DNA of 64,000 bases, from positions 1 through 64,000 of the forward strand of contig JBEKHR010000022.1 of assembly GCA_050012175.1 (NCBI GenBank), written 5' to 3'. The stretch is from CAVROP01 sp050012175 (GTDB lineage Bacteria > Acidobacteriota > Terriglobia > UBA7540). Both the position numbers and the translations under genes were made by a program. The notes under the pieces are model-generated. The model ran no database searches, was not told the DNA's origin, and saw only the letters and a program-made list of their open reading frames with translations. Shown here piece after piece: positions 36,531 to 44,878 of this stretch (its first letter is position 1; every line of letters starts with the position of its first letter).

Positions 36531-37288
36531 CCCCCGGTCCCACGGTCGAGATTGCCAATCTGCGGGTGCGCTATGGACACCGCGAGGTTCTGAAAGGTAT
36601 CAGCCTCGAGGTACAGCGGAACGAGGTTCTCGGCATCATCGGCCCGGCCCAGTCGGGCAAGACCACATTGCTCAGAATTCTCAACCGCACCCTCGACGAC
36701 GTGCCCGGGGTCGTCATCACCGGCGCCGTCAAGGTGGATGGAGTGGACGTGCGCCAGGTGAAGGACGTTTTCGCACTGCGCCGCAAGATCGGCATGGTAG
36801 CTCCGCTGCCCGTCGGCCTCCCGCTCTCCATCTTCGATAACGTCGCCTTCGCGCCGCGCATGGCCGGCATTCGGAACCGTAGCGAACTTGAAGAACGCGT
36901 CGAGCGCTGTCTTCGGCAGGCCACCCTCTGGGACGAAGTGAAAGACCGCCTCCACAGCCTCGGCACCCGGCTGTCCGGCGGTCAGCAACAGCGGTTGACG
37001 ATCGCCCGCGCCTTGTCGCACGACCCCAAGATTCTCTGCCTCGACGAGTTCTCCATCGCCATCGACCCCGTGACCACCATGCGCATCGAGAACGTGCTGA
37101 AGAACTTGCGCGCCCAGATGACCATCATCCTGGCCACCAATCTGGTTCAGCAGGCGCGGCGACTCGCTGACCGGACGGGCTTCCTACTTAACGGTGAACT
37201 GGTGGAACTGGATCGCACAGAGGTGATCTTTTCCGACCGCCCGGCCAACCGCAAAACCTACGATTACGTCAACGGAATGTTCGGATGA
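36524..37288 (+). CDS. pstB: PstB-type ATPase 1: intact signature, degenerate Q-loop and switch
   Basis: 254 residues; ATG 36524 overlaps the pstA stop and GAGGAG precedes it. Walker A GPAQSGKTT (40-48), signature LSGGQQQR (150-157) and Walker B LCLDE (E175) are present. However, the Q-loop reads MVAPLPVGLP, with Pro94 where PstB has Gln (MVFQxPxPFP), and the switch His is Asn206 (LATNLVQQA for VTHNMQQA). On its own it should hydrolyse ATP poorly. It overlaps pstB2 by four bases. The defects mirror those of pstB2. Confidence 0.88.
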   Translation: MVTPGPTVEIANLRVRYGHREVLKGISLEVQRNEVLGIIGPAQSGKTTLLRILNRTLDDVPGVVITGAVKVDGVDVRQVKDVFALRRKIGMVAPLPVGLPLSIFDNVAFAPRMAGIRNRSELEERVERCLRQATLWDEVKDRLHSLGTRLSGGQQQRLTIARALSHDPKILCLDEFSIAIDPVTTMRIENVLKNLRAQMTIILATNLVQQARRLADRTGFLLNGELVELDRTEVIFSDRPANRKTYDYVNGMFG

Positions 37289-38070
37289 GCACCCCTGGAC
37301 CCGCAGTTCATTACAGTATCGAAACCAACGACCTTAGTCTTTGGTATGGCAGCTTTCAGGCGTTGAAGAGTGTCTGCGTCAGCGTTCGTCATGGCCAGAT
37401 CACCGCGCTGATCGGGCCCTCGGGGTGTGGCAAGACGACGCTGCTCCGTTGCTTCAACCGCATCAACGAGCGCTACGGTTACGTCACCACCACCGGCGTG
37501 ATCAAGGTCCTCGGACAGAACATTTACGCCCCAGAGGTTTCGCTCATCGAGTTGCGCAAGGCGGTTGGCATGGTCTTCCAACGCCCTAACCCTCTGCCCA
37601 TTTCCGTCTACGAAAACGTCGTCTTCGGCCTGCGCATCCACAGTAGCTACGCCTCTTTGAAGAAGTCGGAGTTGAACAACGCGGTGGAATCGGCCCTGCG
37701 CGAGGTGTTCCTCTGGGACGACCTGAAGGACCGGCTACACAGCCGCGCCACCACGCTGCAACTGGAGCAACAGCAGAGACTTTGCATTGCCCGGCTATTG
37801 CCGTTGAAGCCCGAGGTCATCTTGATGGATGAACCTTGCTCCACTCTGGACAGCGAATCCACGCTCGGCATCGAAGAGTTGATGCTCACCCTTGCCGGCC
37901 GCTACACCATCCTTGTCGTTACCCACAATATGGCTCAGGCCCGTCGAGTCAGTCAGGAGTGCGCTTTCATGCTGCTGGGCGAAGTCGTCGAACACGCTCG
38001 CACGGAGAATCTGTTCCTCACTCCCAAGGACTCGCGCACCGCCGACTACATCGAAGGCCGCTATGGCTAA
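37285..38070 (+). CDS. pstB: PstB-type ATPase 2: intact catalytic half, degenerate signature
   Basis: 261 residues. Walker A GPSGCGKTT (44-52), Q-loop MVFQRPNPLP (Q99), Walker B ILMDEP (E183) and switch VTHNMAQA (H214) all match PstB. The ABC signature LSGGQQQR is replaced by LQLEQQQR (158-165). Its C-terminus (DYIEGRYG) is the usual PstB ending. Paired with PstB1 it can supply the catalytic residues while PstB1 supplies the signature. Last gene of the pst operon. Confidence 0.88.
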   Translation: MSTPGPAVHYSIETNDLSLWYGSFQALKSVCVSVRHGQITALIGPSGCGKTTLLRCFNRINERYGYVTTTGVIKVLGQNIYAPEVSLIELRKAVGMVFQRPNPLPISVYENVVFGLRIHSSYASLKKSELNNAVESALREVFLWDDLKDRLHSRATTLQLEQQQRLCIARLLPLKPEVILMDEPCSTLDSESTLGIEELMLTLAGRYTILVVTHNMAQARRVSQECAFMLLGEVVEHARTENLFLTPKDSRTADYIEGRYG

Positions 38071-38132
38071 GGCGCAGCGCTTGAAATCGCTGCCTTATCC
38101 GCAGGACATACCTAAGAAAAGAATCTCCGGGC

Positions 38133-38205
38133 GGGCCCATTGCTCAGTTGGTTAGAACAGCGGACTCATAATCCGCTCGTTAGGATTCGGGTTCGAGCAT
38201 CTTCA
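38133..38205 (+). pseudogene. Truncated tRNA(CAU) copy
   Basis: From GGGCCCA at 38133 the D-arm and anticodon arm match the intact tRNA at 41442 (two changes through CATAATCCG). The variable/T-arm region is then rearranged and the 3' acceptor strand is missing. The shared block also includes four bases upstream (GGGC). It lies 63 bases after pstB2 and marks one edge of the 3.3 kb accessory segment. The spacer to 38517 holds only a short GC hairpin (near 38400) and no gene. Confidence 0.75.
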
Positions 38206-38517
38206 GCAATTTACGGCGGCATCATTAGGGTCAAACGGCATCCTTCGGGCGCAGTCGGCAGAGTTTTGGGAAAGGAAATGGGCAACACCTCTGACGCTCA
38301 TCGAAAGAATACTCTCTGCTGGCCCAAGACCCGCCCCCTTTCCCTCGCCAACCAGCGTGCGCGGGGGCCGTCCTCGCAATCAAGGGTCTCTGATGAACGC
38401 GCGGAAAGCGCGCGCCCTTGACTGCTCCGGGCGGTCCGCTGAAGAAAACCCTCTCCTGACATGAGGAAAAGGGCGAAATGCCAAGGGCAAAAGCCTGTTG
38501 GAATGTGGCTTTTCATC

Positions 38518-38546
38518 ACCACATATGTGGTATATCCTTACCACAT
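38518..38546. promoter_or_regulatory. Palindromic operator candidate at the start of the MNT/HEPN pair
   Basis: ACCACATATGTGGT (38518-38531) is a perfect 14-base palindrome. Its half-site ACCACAT recurs at 38540-38546, overlapping the start codon. The first gene product carries an N-terminal helix-turn-helix, so autorepression at this site is a reasonable inference. Confidence 0.55.
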
Positions 38547-39099
38547 GCTGAACCTTCACTCTAAAACGCGCCAGCGGCTGCTGCGTTATTATTTCACAAA
38601 CCCGACATCGCGCCACCATGTGCGGGACCTGGCGCAGCGGCTCGACGTTGATCCATCCAATCTTTCAAAGGAGCTTCGGCATCTCGAAAGCGAGGGACTC
38701 TTCACCTCGGAAACAAGCGGACGCCAGAAGTATTTTCGACTCAACCGAAAATATCCCCTGTTTGCTGAAGTCCGACGCATCGTCGAAAAAACCATCGGAA
38801 CCGCTCCCCTCCTGGCAGAATCCCTCCAGCGCATTGAAGGAATACAGGAAGCCTATCTTTACGGCTCTTTTGCTCGGAACCAGCAGGACGTTGCTAGCGA
38901 CATCGATGTCATCGTGATTGGAAACCCGAAAGGCACTATCCTCGCAAAGGCCATCCGCGCCCTTGAGCGCCAACTTGGGCGCGAGATAAATTACACGGTG
39001 CTCACGCGGAAGGAATTCGATTCGCGCCGCGCCCGCAAGGACGCTTTTCTAGAAGATATCTGGCACAATGAGCGGCTCCCACTTGTCGGTCCCGCATGA
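38545..39099 (+). CDS. HTH-nucleotidyltransferase (MNT-type antitoxin candidate)
   Basis: 184 residues from ATG 38545. Residues 1-75 are an ArsR-like winged helix (VRDLAQRLDVDPSNLSKELR). Residues ~95-180 are a minimal nucleotidyltransferase with GSFARNQQDVASDIDVIV (G107-S108, D119, D121: GSx10DxD, both Asp present). Such proteins pair with HEPN toxins, and MNT partners can AMPylate the HEPN RNase. It overlaps the HEPN gene by four bases (ATGA). A longer frame reaches 38461 but crosses the operator palindrome. Confidence 0.82.
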   Translation: MLNLHSKTRQRLLRYYFTNPTSRHHVRDLAQRLDVDPSNLSKELRHLESEGLFTSETSGRQKYFRLNRKYPLFAEVRRIVEKTIGTAPLLAESLQRIEGIQEAYLYGSFARNQQDVASDIDVIVIGNPKGTILAKAIRALERQLGREINYTVLTRKEFDSRRARKDAFLEDIWHNERLPLVGPA

Positions 39100-39515
39100 A
39101 GAAATCCAAACCACACACGACGGATTGGCCTCAGATCGGCCGCTTTCTACAGAGTGCCGAAAAGCGGCTTTCGTCTGCCCGCAAGATTCTCGAACTTGAT
39201 GAAGAGGCTTGCCTTCAGCAAGCGTATGAAGCAATGCTACGCGCGTCGCTGGCCTTCATGTTCAGCCACGGCTTGCGGCCGCGCAGTCAGCCAGGCCATC
39301 ACATTGTGATTATCGAATTCGTCGCGCAACACCTCGACAAGAAACACGCCGGACTGCTAACCGTCTTTGATCGTCTCCGCCGCAAACGCAACACAGCGCT
39401 TTACGACGACACCGGATTTGTTTCTCGGCATGACGCGGAAGAAGCCATCACAACGGCGCGCGACTACCTCGCGGTGATTGGCGCGGACATCGATGCCCGC
39501 AGGCCCAAAGCTTGA
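39096..39515 (+). CDS. HEPN-domain protein (toxin candidate)
   Basis: 139 residues, all-helical. The C-terminal motif RRKRNTALYDD corresponds to the Rx4-6H/RNxxxY region of HEPN proteins, with Tyr at the position often held by His; in MNT-linked HEPN proteins this Tyr is the AMPylated residue. It follows the nucleotidyltransferase directly. Probably a ribonuclease toxin of a type VII-like system, by analogy. Confidence 0.78.
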   Translation: MKKSKPHTTDWPQIGRFLQSAEKRLSSARKILELDEEACLQQAYEAMLRASLAFMFSHGLRPRSQPGHHIVIIEFVAQHLDKKHAGLLTVFDRLRRKRNTALYDDTGFVSRHDAEEAITTARDYLAVIGADIDARRPKA

Positions 39516-39540
39516 GGTGCCAAATCGGAGCCTCAAGCTT
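39508..39540. terminator. Hairpin overlapping the HEPN stop codon
   Basis: AAGCTTGAGG (39508-39517) and CCTCAAGCTT (39531-39540) form a perfect 10-bp stem with a 13-base loop. No T-tract follows, so it may be a weak or factor-dependent terminator. Confidence 0.4.
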
Positions 39541-39552
39541 GGGTGGCACGAT

Positions 39553-39636
39553 CACATGTAGACACTGGTTCCCGAAATTAGCTTATTCCGTTGTCCAACC
39601 ATTAGCTTATTGTGTCGAGCAAACATTAGCTTTTTC
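39553..39636 (+). repeat. Transposon-end-like array of three 24-base direct repeats
   Basis: ATTAGCTTATTC (39577), ATTAGCTTATTG (39601) and ATTAGCTTTTTC (39625) recur with an exact 24-base period. They lie inside a TGT-initial stretch (TGTAGACACTGG near 39557). A terminal TGT followed by repeated AT-rich transposase-binding sites is the layout of Tn7/Mu-type element ends. No matching transposase is in the window, so this would be a solo end. Confidence 0.5.
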
Positions 39637-39734
39637 TGCGAATGATCGACATGGATCAGGGCGTGCCGGACTTCGCCCGGCCAAGCTCTACTCCCCGGGC
39701 TTCAGGCCGTGCAGCGCGAGGCAGTGTTCCTCGC

Positions 39735-39890
39735 TCATTTCCCCATCTGCAAATACCCCGCCCTCATCTCGAACCACAATTCCTGCCAGCGCTCGCGCAT
39801 GCCCAGAAGCGCGATCCAGGGCAACCAGCCCTGGCTAAGGAAGCGGAACACGGCGCCCGGCTTGCCGCCGCTTGTGTCACGGCGCTTCAT
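39735..39890 (-). CDS. Small Trp/Arg-rich hypothetical protein
   Basis: 51 codons, ATG 39890, beginning MKRRDTSGGKPGAVFRFLSQ and continuing GWLPWIALLGMRERWQELWF. The composition is protein-like but there is no clear ribosome-binding site and no recognised family. A 16-base direct repeat (TTGTGTCACGGCGCTT at 39872 and 39935) spans its start region. It lies between the transposon-end-like array and the Fic gene and could be a fragment of cargo or transposition genes. The rest of 39541-40011 shows nothing else. Confidence 0.3.
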   Translation of the reverse strand: MKRRDTSGGKPGAVFRFLSQGWLPWIALLGMRERWQELWFEMRAGYLQMGK

Positions 39891-40011
39891 GCAGGACAAT
39901 TACAAGCAAATTACGGCGTGCAAATACAAGCCCATTGTGTCACGGCGCTTGCGCTCGATCGCGAAGGTGACGCGAGGTTTGGGTATTCATCAGGCATCGC
40001 TATCTGCAAGC

Positions 40012-41121
40012 CTATGGAATCTTGGCGAGCGCGTAGGTCGTGCTGCGGCCGCCTTCAGGATTGCGGACAAGGATGCCGCGGTCGACGAGAGGCAGGATGT
40101 CGCGGAGCGCGGTGTCGTGGGAACATTTCGCGAGCTTCGCGTATTTCATTGTAGTAAGTTTCCCATCGAACCCTTCGAGCAAGCGGTTGAGCACAAGACG
40201 CTGGCGCGTATTCAGCGGGGAATCCCCAACGGCGTCCCAAAAGCGCGCCTTCGAGAGGACGTTTCCGAGAGTGGCTTGAGCGCCTTCGATGGCGCGGCCG
40301 AGGCATGCGAGGAACCAATCCATCCAGGGCGTGACGTCCATCGTCGCTTTCCCCGTCCGCTCCAGGATGTCGTAATAAGCGGCGCGCTCCTGCCTGATTT
40401 GCGCCGACATGCTGTAGAAGCGTTGCGAACTCTGCTCGGAGCGCGCCAGCGCCAGATCGGCAATGGCCCGCGCGACGCGCCCGTTGCCGTCGTCGAAGGG
40501 GTGAATGGTCACGAACCAGAGATGGGCAAGCCCGGCCTTTACCACCCAATCGGTCTCGGCATTTCCATTGAACCAATCGAGAAAATTCCGCATCTCCGAG
40601 TCGACTCTTTCAGCGGCCGGCGCCTCGAAATGGACGCGCTCCCGCCCGGCCGCGCCGGAGACGACCTGCATGGGACCGCTGCTGTCATCGCGCCAGGCGC
40701 CCACCCTGATCCGTCTCATGCCGCTCCGGCCGGTCGGAAACAGGGACGCGTGCCATGCGAACAACCGTTCTGCGGTGAGCGGTTGCTCGTAGTTGCGCGT
40801 GGCGTCCAGCATCATTTCAACGACTCCCTCCACGTCCCGGTCCGCGGCTTTCAGCCCGCCGATGTCCATGCCAAGGCGGCGCGCGATCGAGGAACGGACC
40901 TGCTCTGCGTCCAGCTTTTCCCCCTCGATTTCGCTGCTCTTGAGCACATCCTCGGTGAGGGTCCGGAGGACAGCTTCCTGACGCAGCTTGAAGCCAAGAG
41001 TTTCCATGCGGCCCAGCAGACGGCCCTGCTCGTGGCGGACGCCGGCCAGCCGTTCCGCCAAGCTCTCGTGGTTCCAGCGAAACCGGGGCCAGTCTTCCTG
41101 GGTGTGGATGAAGTCGTCCAT
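40012..41121 (-). CDS. Fic-domain protein with N-terminal inhibitory motif (DUF4172 type)
   Basis: 369 residues from ATG 41121 (MDDFIHTQEDWPRFRW, the usual DUF4172 start); a GTG at 41130 is also in frame. The inhibitory helix motif is SSEIEGEKLD (S/TxxxEG), placing it among self-inhibited class II Fic proteins. The catalytic loop HPFDDGNGRVAR is intact. The C-terminal ~90 residues form a winged helix (KYAKLAKCSHDTALRDILPL). Fic enzymes transfer AMP to hydroxyl side chains; the target is unknown. It occupies the accessory segment between the two tRNA copies, and inverted repeats surround its start. Confidence 0.88.
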   Translation of the reverse strand: MDDFIHTQEDWPRFRWNHESLAERLAGVRHEQGRLLGRMETLGFKLRQEAVLRTLTEDVLKSSEIEGEKLDAEQVRSSIARRLGMDIGGLKAADRDVEGVVEMMLDATRNYEQPLTAERLFAWHASLFPTGRSGMRRIRVGAWRDDSSGPMQVVSGAAGRERVHFEAPAAERVDSEMRNFLDWFNGNAETDWVVKAGLAHLWFVTIHPFDDGNGRVARAIADLALARSEQSSQRFYSMSAQIRQERAAYYDILERTGKATMDVTPWMDWFLACLGRAIEGAQATLGNVLSKARFWDAVGDSPLNTRQRLVLNRLLEGFDGKLTTMKYAKLAKCSHDTALRDILPLVDRGILVRNPEGGRSTTYALAKIP

Positions 41122-41122
41122 T

Positions 41123-41181
41123 CTACGCACCTCTTGCGTAGATTATAGCCTCTAATCTACGTAGGATGCAAGTATCCTACG
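41123..41181. promoter_or_regulatory. Two inverted repeats at the Fic gene start (operator candidates)
   Basis: CTACGCA/TGCGTAG (41123-41129 and 41135-41141) and CGTAGGAT/ATCCTACG (41160-41167 and 41174-41181) share the CTACG/CGTAG word. The Fic protein has a C-terminal winged helix, so autoregulation is plausible. From 41182 to 41441 no gene is seen. Confidence 0.5.
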
Positions 41182-41441
41182 CACAAAATGCGTCGAATAG
41201 GGCCCCGATTCACCGCATAGCAGGTTCGGTTGGATTCCGGACAGCTTGGCTTACCTCGCTGAAGGCGTTGCGTCTGCCGGGCGCGAGGCCCCGCTGCTCT
41301 CCGCTCATCCGCCATCTGCAACGCCTGGTGGCTTCTTTCCCGGACTCCTAAAGCGACACAACCAAGCACCCACACTTGACGCACAAAAGCCCTCTGCCGC
41401 GAGCGTGCAATGAATTTCGTTTTCTCCTATACTTATAGGGC

Positions 41442-41518
<77 letters not shown>

Positions 41519-41540
41519 TCTCTCCTCAAACAGACTAATG

Positions 41541-43898
41541 TTAGAAGCCCTGATGTTCAGTCCGCGCAATTATCTCGTTCTGCAAAGCCGTGGTTAAGTC
41601 GCAGAAATAGTCGCTGTAGCCGGCAACCCGGACGATCAGGTCGCGATACTTCTCCGGGTTTTCCTGAGCGGCACGAAGAGTCTCTGCGGTAACCACATTG
41701 AACTGGATATGGTGCCCGTCCAGCTTAAAGTAAGAACGCACCAGGTGTGCCAGCCTGTCGATTCCCTCTTCGCCTTCGAGTAGTTGTGGCGTGAACTTCT
41801 GGTTCAACAGGGTGCCGCCGGTGCGGGCGTGATCCATCCTCGCCGCGGATTTGAGTACAGCAGTGGGGCCGCGCCGGTCCGCGCCCTGCACCGGAGAGAT
41901 GCCGTCCGACAGCGGCTCATACGCCTTCCGCCCATCGGGTGTGGCCCCGGTTACAGACCCAAAATAGACGTGGCAGGTGGTTGAAAGGTAATTCACACGA
42001 TAGTTGCCGCCCTTGGTGTTCTTCCGGCCGTTTACCTCAGCGTAAAAGGCATTGAACAAGTCCGTTAGAAGGGCGTCCGCATACTCGTCATCGTTGCCGT
42101 ACTTGGGGGTCTTGTTCAAGAGCACTTGCATGGTTCTTTCATGCCCCTTGAAATTGGCTTCTAACGCTTCGAGCAGTTCCGCCATCGTTACGTCCTTACG
42201 ATCAAAGACGTGATAGCGAATTGCAGCCAAGCTATCCGTGCAACTGCCTGGACCCACGGCCATGATGTAAGTGGTGTTGTAGCGAGGGCCACCATCGTTG
42301 TAATCCTTGCCTTTTGCAATGCAGTCTTCGATGAGCAGCGAGAGGAAAGGAGCGGGCATATACAGGGCGTAAATCCGCTCGATGATGTTGTTTCCCCTCA
42401 CCTTGATTTCAATGAAGCGGTGCAACTGCTTCCGGTACGCGGCAAACAACTCATCGAAGGAACTAAAGTTCCGCGGATTGCCAGTCTCCAGCCCGATGCG
42501 CTTGCCGGTACGGGGATCGAGTCCGTTGTTCAGCGTGATTTCAAGCACCTTAGTCAGGTTGAAGTAACCGGTAAGGATATAGGCTTCCTTGCCAAATGCC
42601 CCCGTCTCCACGCAGCCGGAGGTTCCTCCGGTGCGGGCGTCTTCAATCGACTTCCCTTGCCGCAGCATCTCCTCCACCACCAGGTCGGCGTTGAAGATCG
42701 AGGGTTGTCCCCAACCTTTACGGATAATCTCGATGCCGCGCTTAAGGAAGCGCTCCGGGCTCTTCTTGCTCAACTGCAAGTTCGAAGACGGTTGAAGCAG
42801 CCGCATTTCGTCGACCACCTCGAGGATCAGGTAAGTGAGTTCGTTGACGCCATCCGAGCCATCCGCTTTCAGGCCTCCGTTGTTGATGTTGGCAAAGTCG
42901 GTGTAAGTGCCGCTCTCCGCAGCCGTCACGCCGACCTTGGGCGGCGCGGGCTGATTGTTGAATTTCACCCAAAAGCATTCGAGCAGTTCTTTGGCCCTGT
43001 CACGAGTGAGCGTTCCGTCGGCGAGACCCTGCTCGTAAAAGGGGTAAAGATGCTGGTCCAACCTCCCTGGGCAGAAGGAGTCCCAGGTATTCAGTTCGCT
43101 GATTACGCCCAGGTGCGTGAACCAGTAGGCCTGCAAGGCCTCCCAGAAATCTCGCGGTGCATGTGCAGGAACATGCCGGCAGACGTCCGCAATTTTTCTA
43201 AGCTCGGCTTGGCGTTGAGGATTCGATTCATTGGCTGCCATCTCCTCGGCTTTTTCGGCATGTCGCCCAGCGAAACATATGACGGCGCCGGCGGCTGTCC
43301 ACATCGCCCTTAGCTCCTCTTGCTTAACGAAAGCCTCGGGATCATTCAGGAAGTCCAGGCGGCTGAGACTCGCTTCGACTTCGGATTTCAGGTCAAGCAG
43401 ACCCTTACCGTAGATGACATCTCCCAACGCCGTGTGGCCTGGGGCACGCTGCTCCATGAACTCCGTAAAGATGCCGGCCACGTAGGCATCTTTCCATTCC
43501 TGAGACATCTCCTGAAAAATGAGGTCGCGTATCGAGCGGCCTTGCCAGTAAGGGATGATCTGTTCGCGTTGAATGGTCTTCGCTTCTGCATCGACATGGT
43601 AGGAGATCTTCGGGCGCGAATCGAGGATCTCGAGGTCTTCCATGCTGTGGCAGCAGAGTTCGGGATAGGTGGGCGCAGCCTTGGGCGAGGGGCCACGCTC
43701 GCCCACAATCAGCTCGTCGCCGCCAATATAAATGTTCTTATTCTCCATCAAATGCCGCAGCGCCTGGGCCCGTAGGATTGGGACTGAAGCGGTACGGCAA
43801 TCTCGATAGTACTCCGTCATGAGTGCTGCCCTCTCTAAGGACAGTGCGGGCTCGGCCTCGAGGCTTCTCTGCCGCAATCTTGCTACTCGTTCGTTCAT
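41541..43898 (-). CDS. hypD: trans-4-Hydroxy-L-proline dehydratase (glycyl radical enzyme)
   Basis: 785 residues, the usual HypD length, with close motif-level agreement to clostridial HypD along the chain as I recall it. Catalytic Cys429 and Glu431 lie in TSGCVETGAFGKEAY, and the radical glycine is Gly760 in RVAGYSDYF. HYP-specific segments such as FANINNGGLKADGSDG and RGNNIIERIYALYMPAPFLS are present. The enzyme dehydrates trans-4-hydroxyproline to pyrroline-5-carboxylate, which P5C reductase turns into proline. It is oxygen-sensitive and needs the activase encoded immediately upstream (2-base gap). It implies at least transient anaerobic life and a source of collagen- or plant-cell-wall-type hydroxyproline. 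Confidence 0.92.
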   Translation of the reverse strand: MNERVARLRQRSLEAEPALSLERAALMTEYYRDCRTASVPILRAQALRHLMENKNIYIGGDELIVGERGPSPKAAPTYPELCCHSMEDLEILDSRPKISYHVDAEAKTIQREQIIPYWQGRSIRDLIFQEMSQEWKDAYVAGIFTEFMEQRAPGHTALGDVIYGKGLLDLKSEVEASLSRLDFLNDPEAFVKQEELRAMWTAAGAVICFAGRHAEKAEEMAANESNPQRQAELRKIADVCRHVPAHAPRDFWEALQAYWFTHLGVISELNTWDSFCPGRLDQHLYPFYEQGLADGTLTRDRAKELLECFWVKFNNQPAPPKVGVTAAESGTYTDFANINNGGLKADGSDGVNELTYLILEVVDEMRLLQPSSNLQLSKKSPERFLKRGIEIIRKGWGQPSIFNADLVVEEMLRQGKSIEDARTGGTSGCVETGAFGKEAYILTGYFNLTKVLEITLNNGLDPRTGKRIGLETGNPRNFSSFDELFAAYRKQLHRFIEIKVRGNNIIERIYALYMPAPFLSLLIEDCIAKGKDYNDGGPRYNTTYIMAVGPGSCTDSLAAIRYHVFDRKDVTMAELLEALEANFKGHERTMQVLLNKTPKYGNDDEYADALLTDLFNAFYAEVNGRKNTKGGNYRVNYLSTTCHVYFGSVTGATPDGRKAYEPLSDGISPVQGADRRGPTAVLKSAARMDHARTGGTLLNQKFTPQLLEGEEGIDRLAHLVRSYFKLDGHHIQFNVVTAETLRAAQENPEKYRDLIVRVAGYSDYFCDLTTALQNEIIARTEHQGF

Positions 43899-43900
43899 CG

Positions 43901-44860
43901 TCAGCCACCTATTTTCACATTGAAGCCCGCTCCCTCAAACTCTCGTGCTATTTCTTCCACCAGGCTTGGAGGAGGGGCTTTCACATCTTCCAGACGAAAA
44001 CCCAGACCCAGTCGCTTGTATTTCTCGGTTCCAGTTTGATGGTACGGCAATAGATGGATATGCCAGAGGTGAAGCCGCGAGAGCAACGCGACCATCTGCC
44101 GGATGTTCTCGCTATCATCATTTATTTCGGGAATGACAGGGAAACGCACAACCACCGGCTTCTTTCGTTGCGCAAGGGCCTCTAGGTTCGCCAGAATGGA
44201 GTCATTGGGCACACCGGTGTACTTTTTGTGTTTCAACGGATCGATAATCTTCAAGTCGAATAAGAACAGGTCCACCTTCTCACTGAGGTCGAGCACCAAC
44301 TCCTTCTTTGCCAAACCGCACGTTTCGACAACCGTGTTGATACGTTTTTCGCGGCACGCATCGAGGAGTGAATCGAGGAAGCGCGGCTGCGCCAGGGGCT
44401 CGCCGCCGGAGAAAGTAACGCCGCCGCCTGATTCATCCCAGAAGATCAGGTCTCTTTCTATGTCACGGATCGCTTCCGAAACCGTCATCCAGCGCCCGGC
44501 CACCTTTCGGGCTGCGCTCGGACACGTCTCGGCACAGGTTCCGCAAACACGACATGCTGCTGTGGTGTGGATTACACCATTCCGGCGCAGGATCGCCCCA
44601 TGGGGACAAACCTGGATGCAGTCTCCGCAACCCATGCAGCGGTTCTCGAAGAACATCAGGTTTGGCTTGGGGCTCTGGCCCTCAGGATTGTGGCACCACC
44701 AGCAAGACAGGGGACACCCTTTGAAAAAGACCGTGGTTCGAATGCCAGGGCCGTCGTGCAGGGAATAGCGCATGATGTCAAAGAGGAGGCCAGAAGGCTC
44801 CGCCGAAGAGGCGTTGGCGGCCTCGCGACAAACTCCGGGTTGGTCGTTTACTCGAATCAT
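43901..44860 (-). CDS. Glycyl-radical-enzyme activase (radical SAM), partner of HypD
   Basis: 319 residues. The radical-SAM cluster motif is KGCPLSCWWCHNPEG (CxxxCxxC). An inserted ferredoxin-like segment has CMGCGDCIQVCP and CRVCGTCAETCP, binding two auxiliary 4Fe-4S clusters as in most non-PFL activases. GGVTFSGGEPLAQP and VDLFLFDLKIIDPLKHKKYTG follow. It installs the glycyl radical on HypD using SAM. It forms an operon with hypD. Confidence 0.92.
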   Translation of the reverse strand: MIRVNDQPGVCREAANASSAEPSGLLFDIMRYSLHDGPGIRTTVFFKGCPLSCWWCHNPEGQSPKPNLMFFENRCMGCGDCIQVCPHGAILRRNGVIHTTAACRVCGTCAETCPSAARKVAGRWMTVSEAIRDIERDLIFWDESGGGVTFSGGEPLAQPRFLDSLLDACREKRINTVVETCGLAKKELVLDLSEKVDLFLFDLKIIDPLKHKKYTGVPNDSILANLEALAQRKKPVVVRFPVIPEINDDSENIRQMVALLSRLHLWHIHLLPYHQTGTEKYKRLGLGFRLEDVKAPPPSLVEEIAREFEGAGFNVKIGG

Positions 44861-44878
44861 CTATCTAACACTAAGAGG

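Noticed and set aside
38133..38205. Second functional tRNA
   Set aside because: D-arm and anticodon arm are good but the T-arm is disrupted and no acceptor 3' strand can pair with GGGCCCA.
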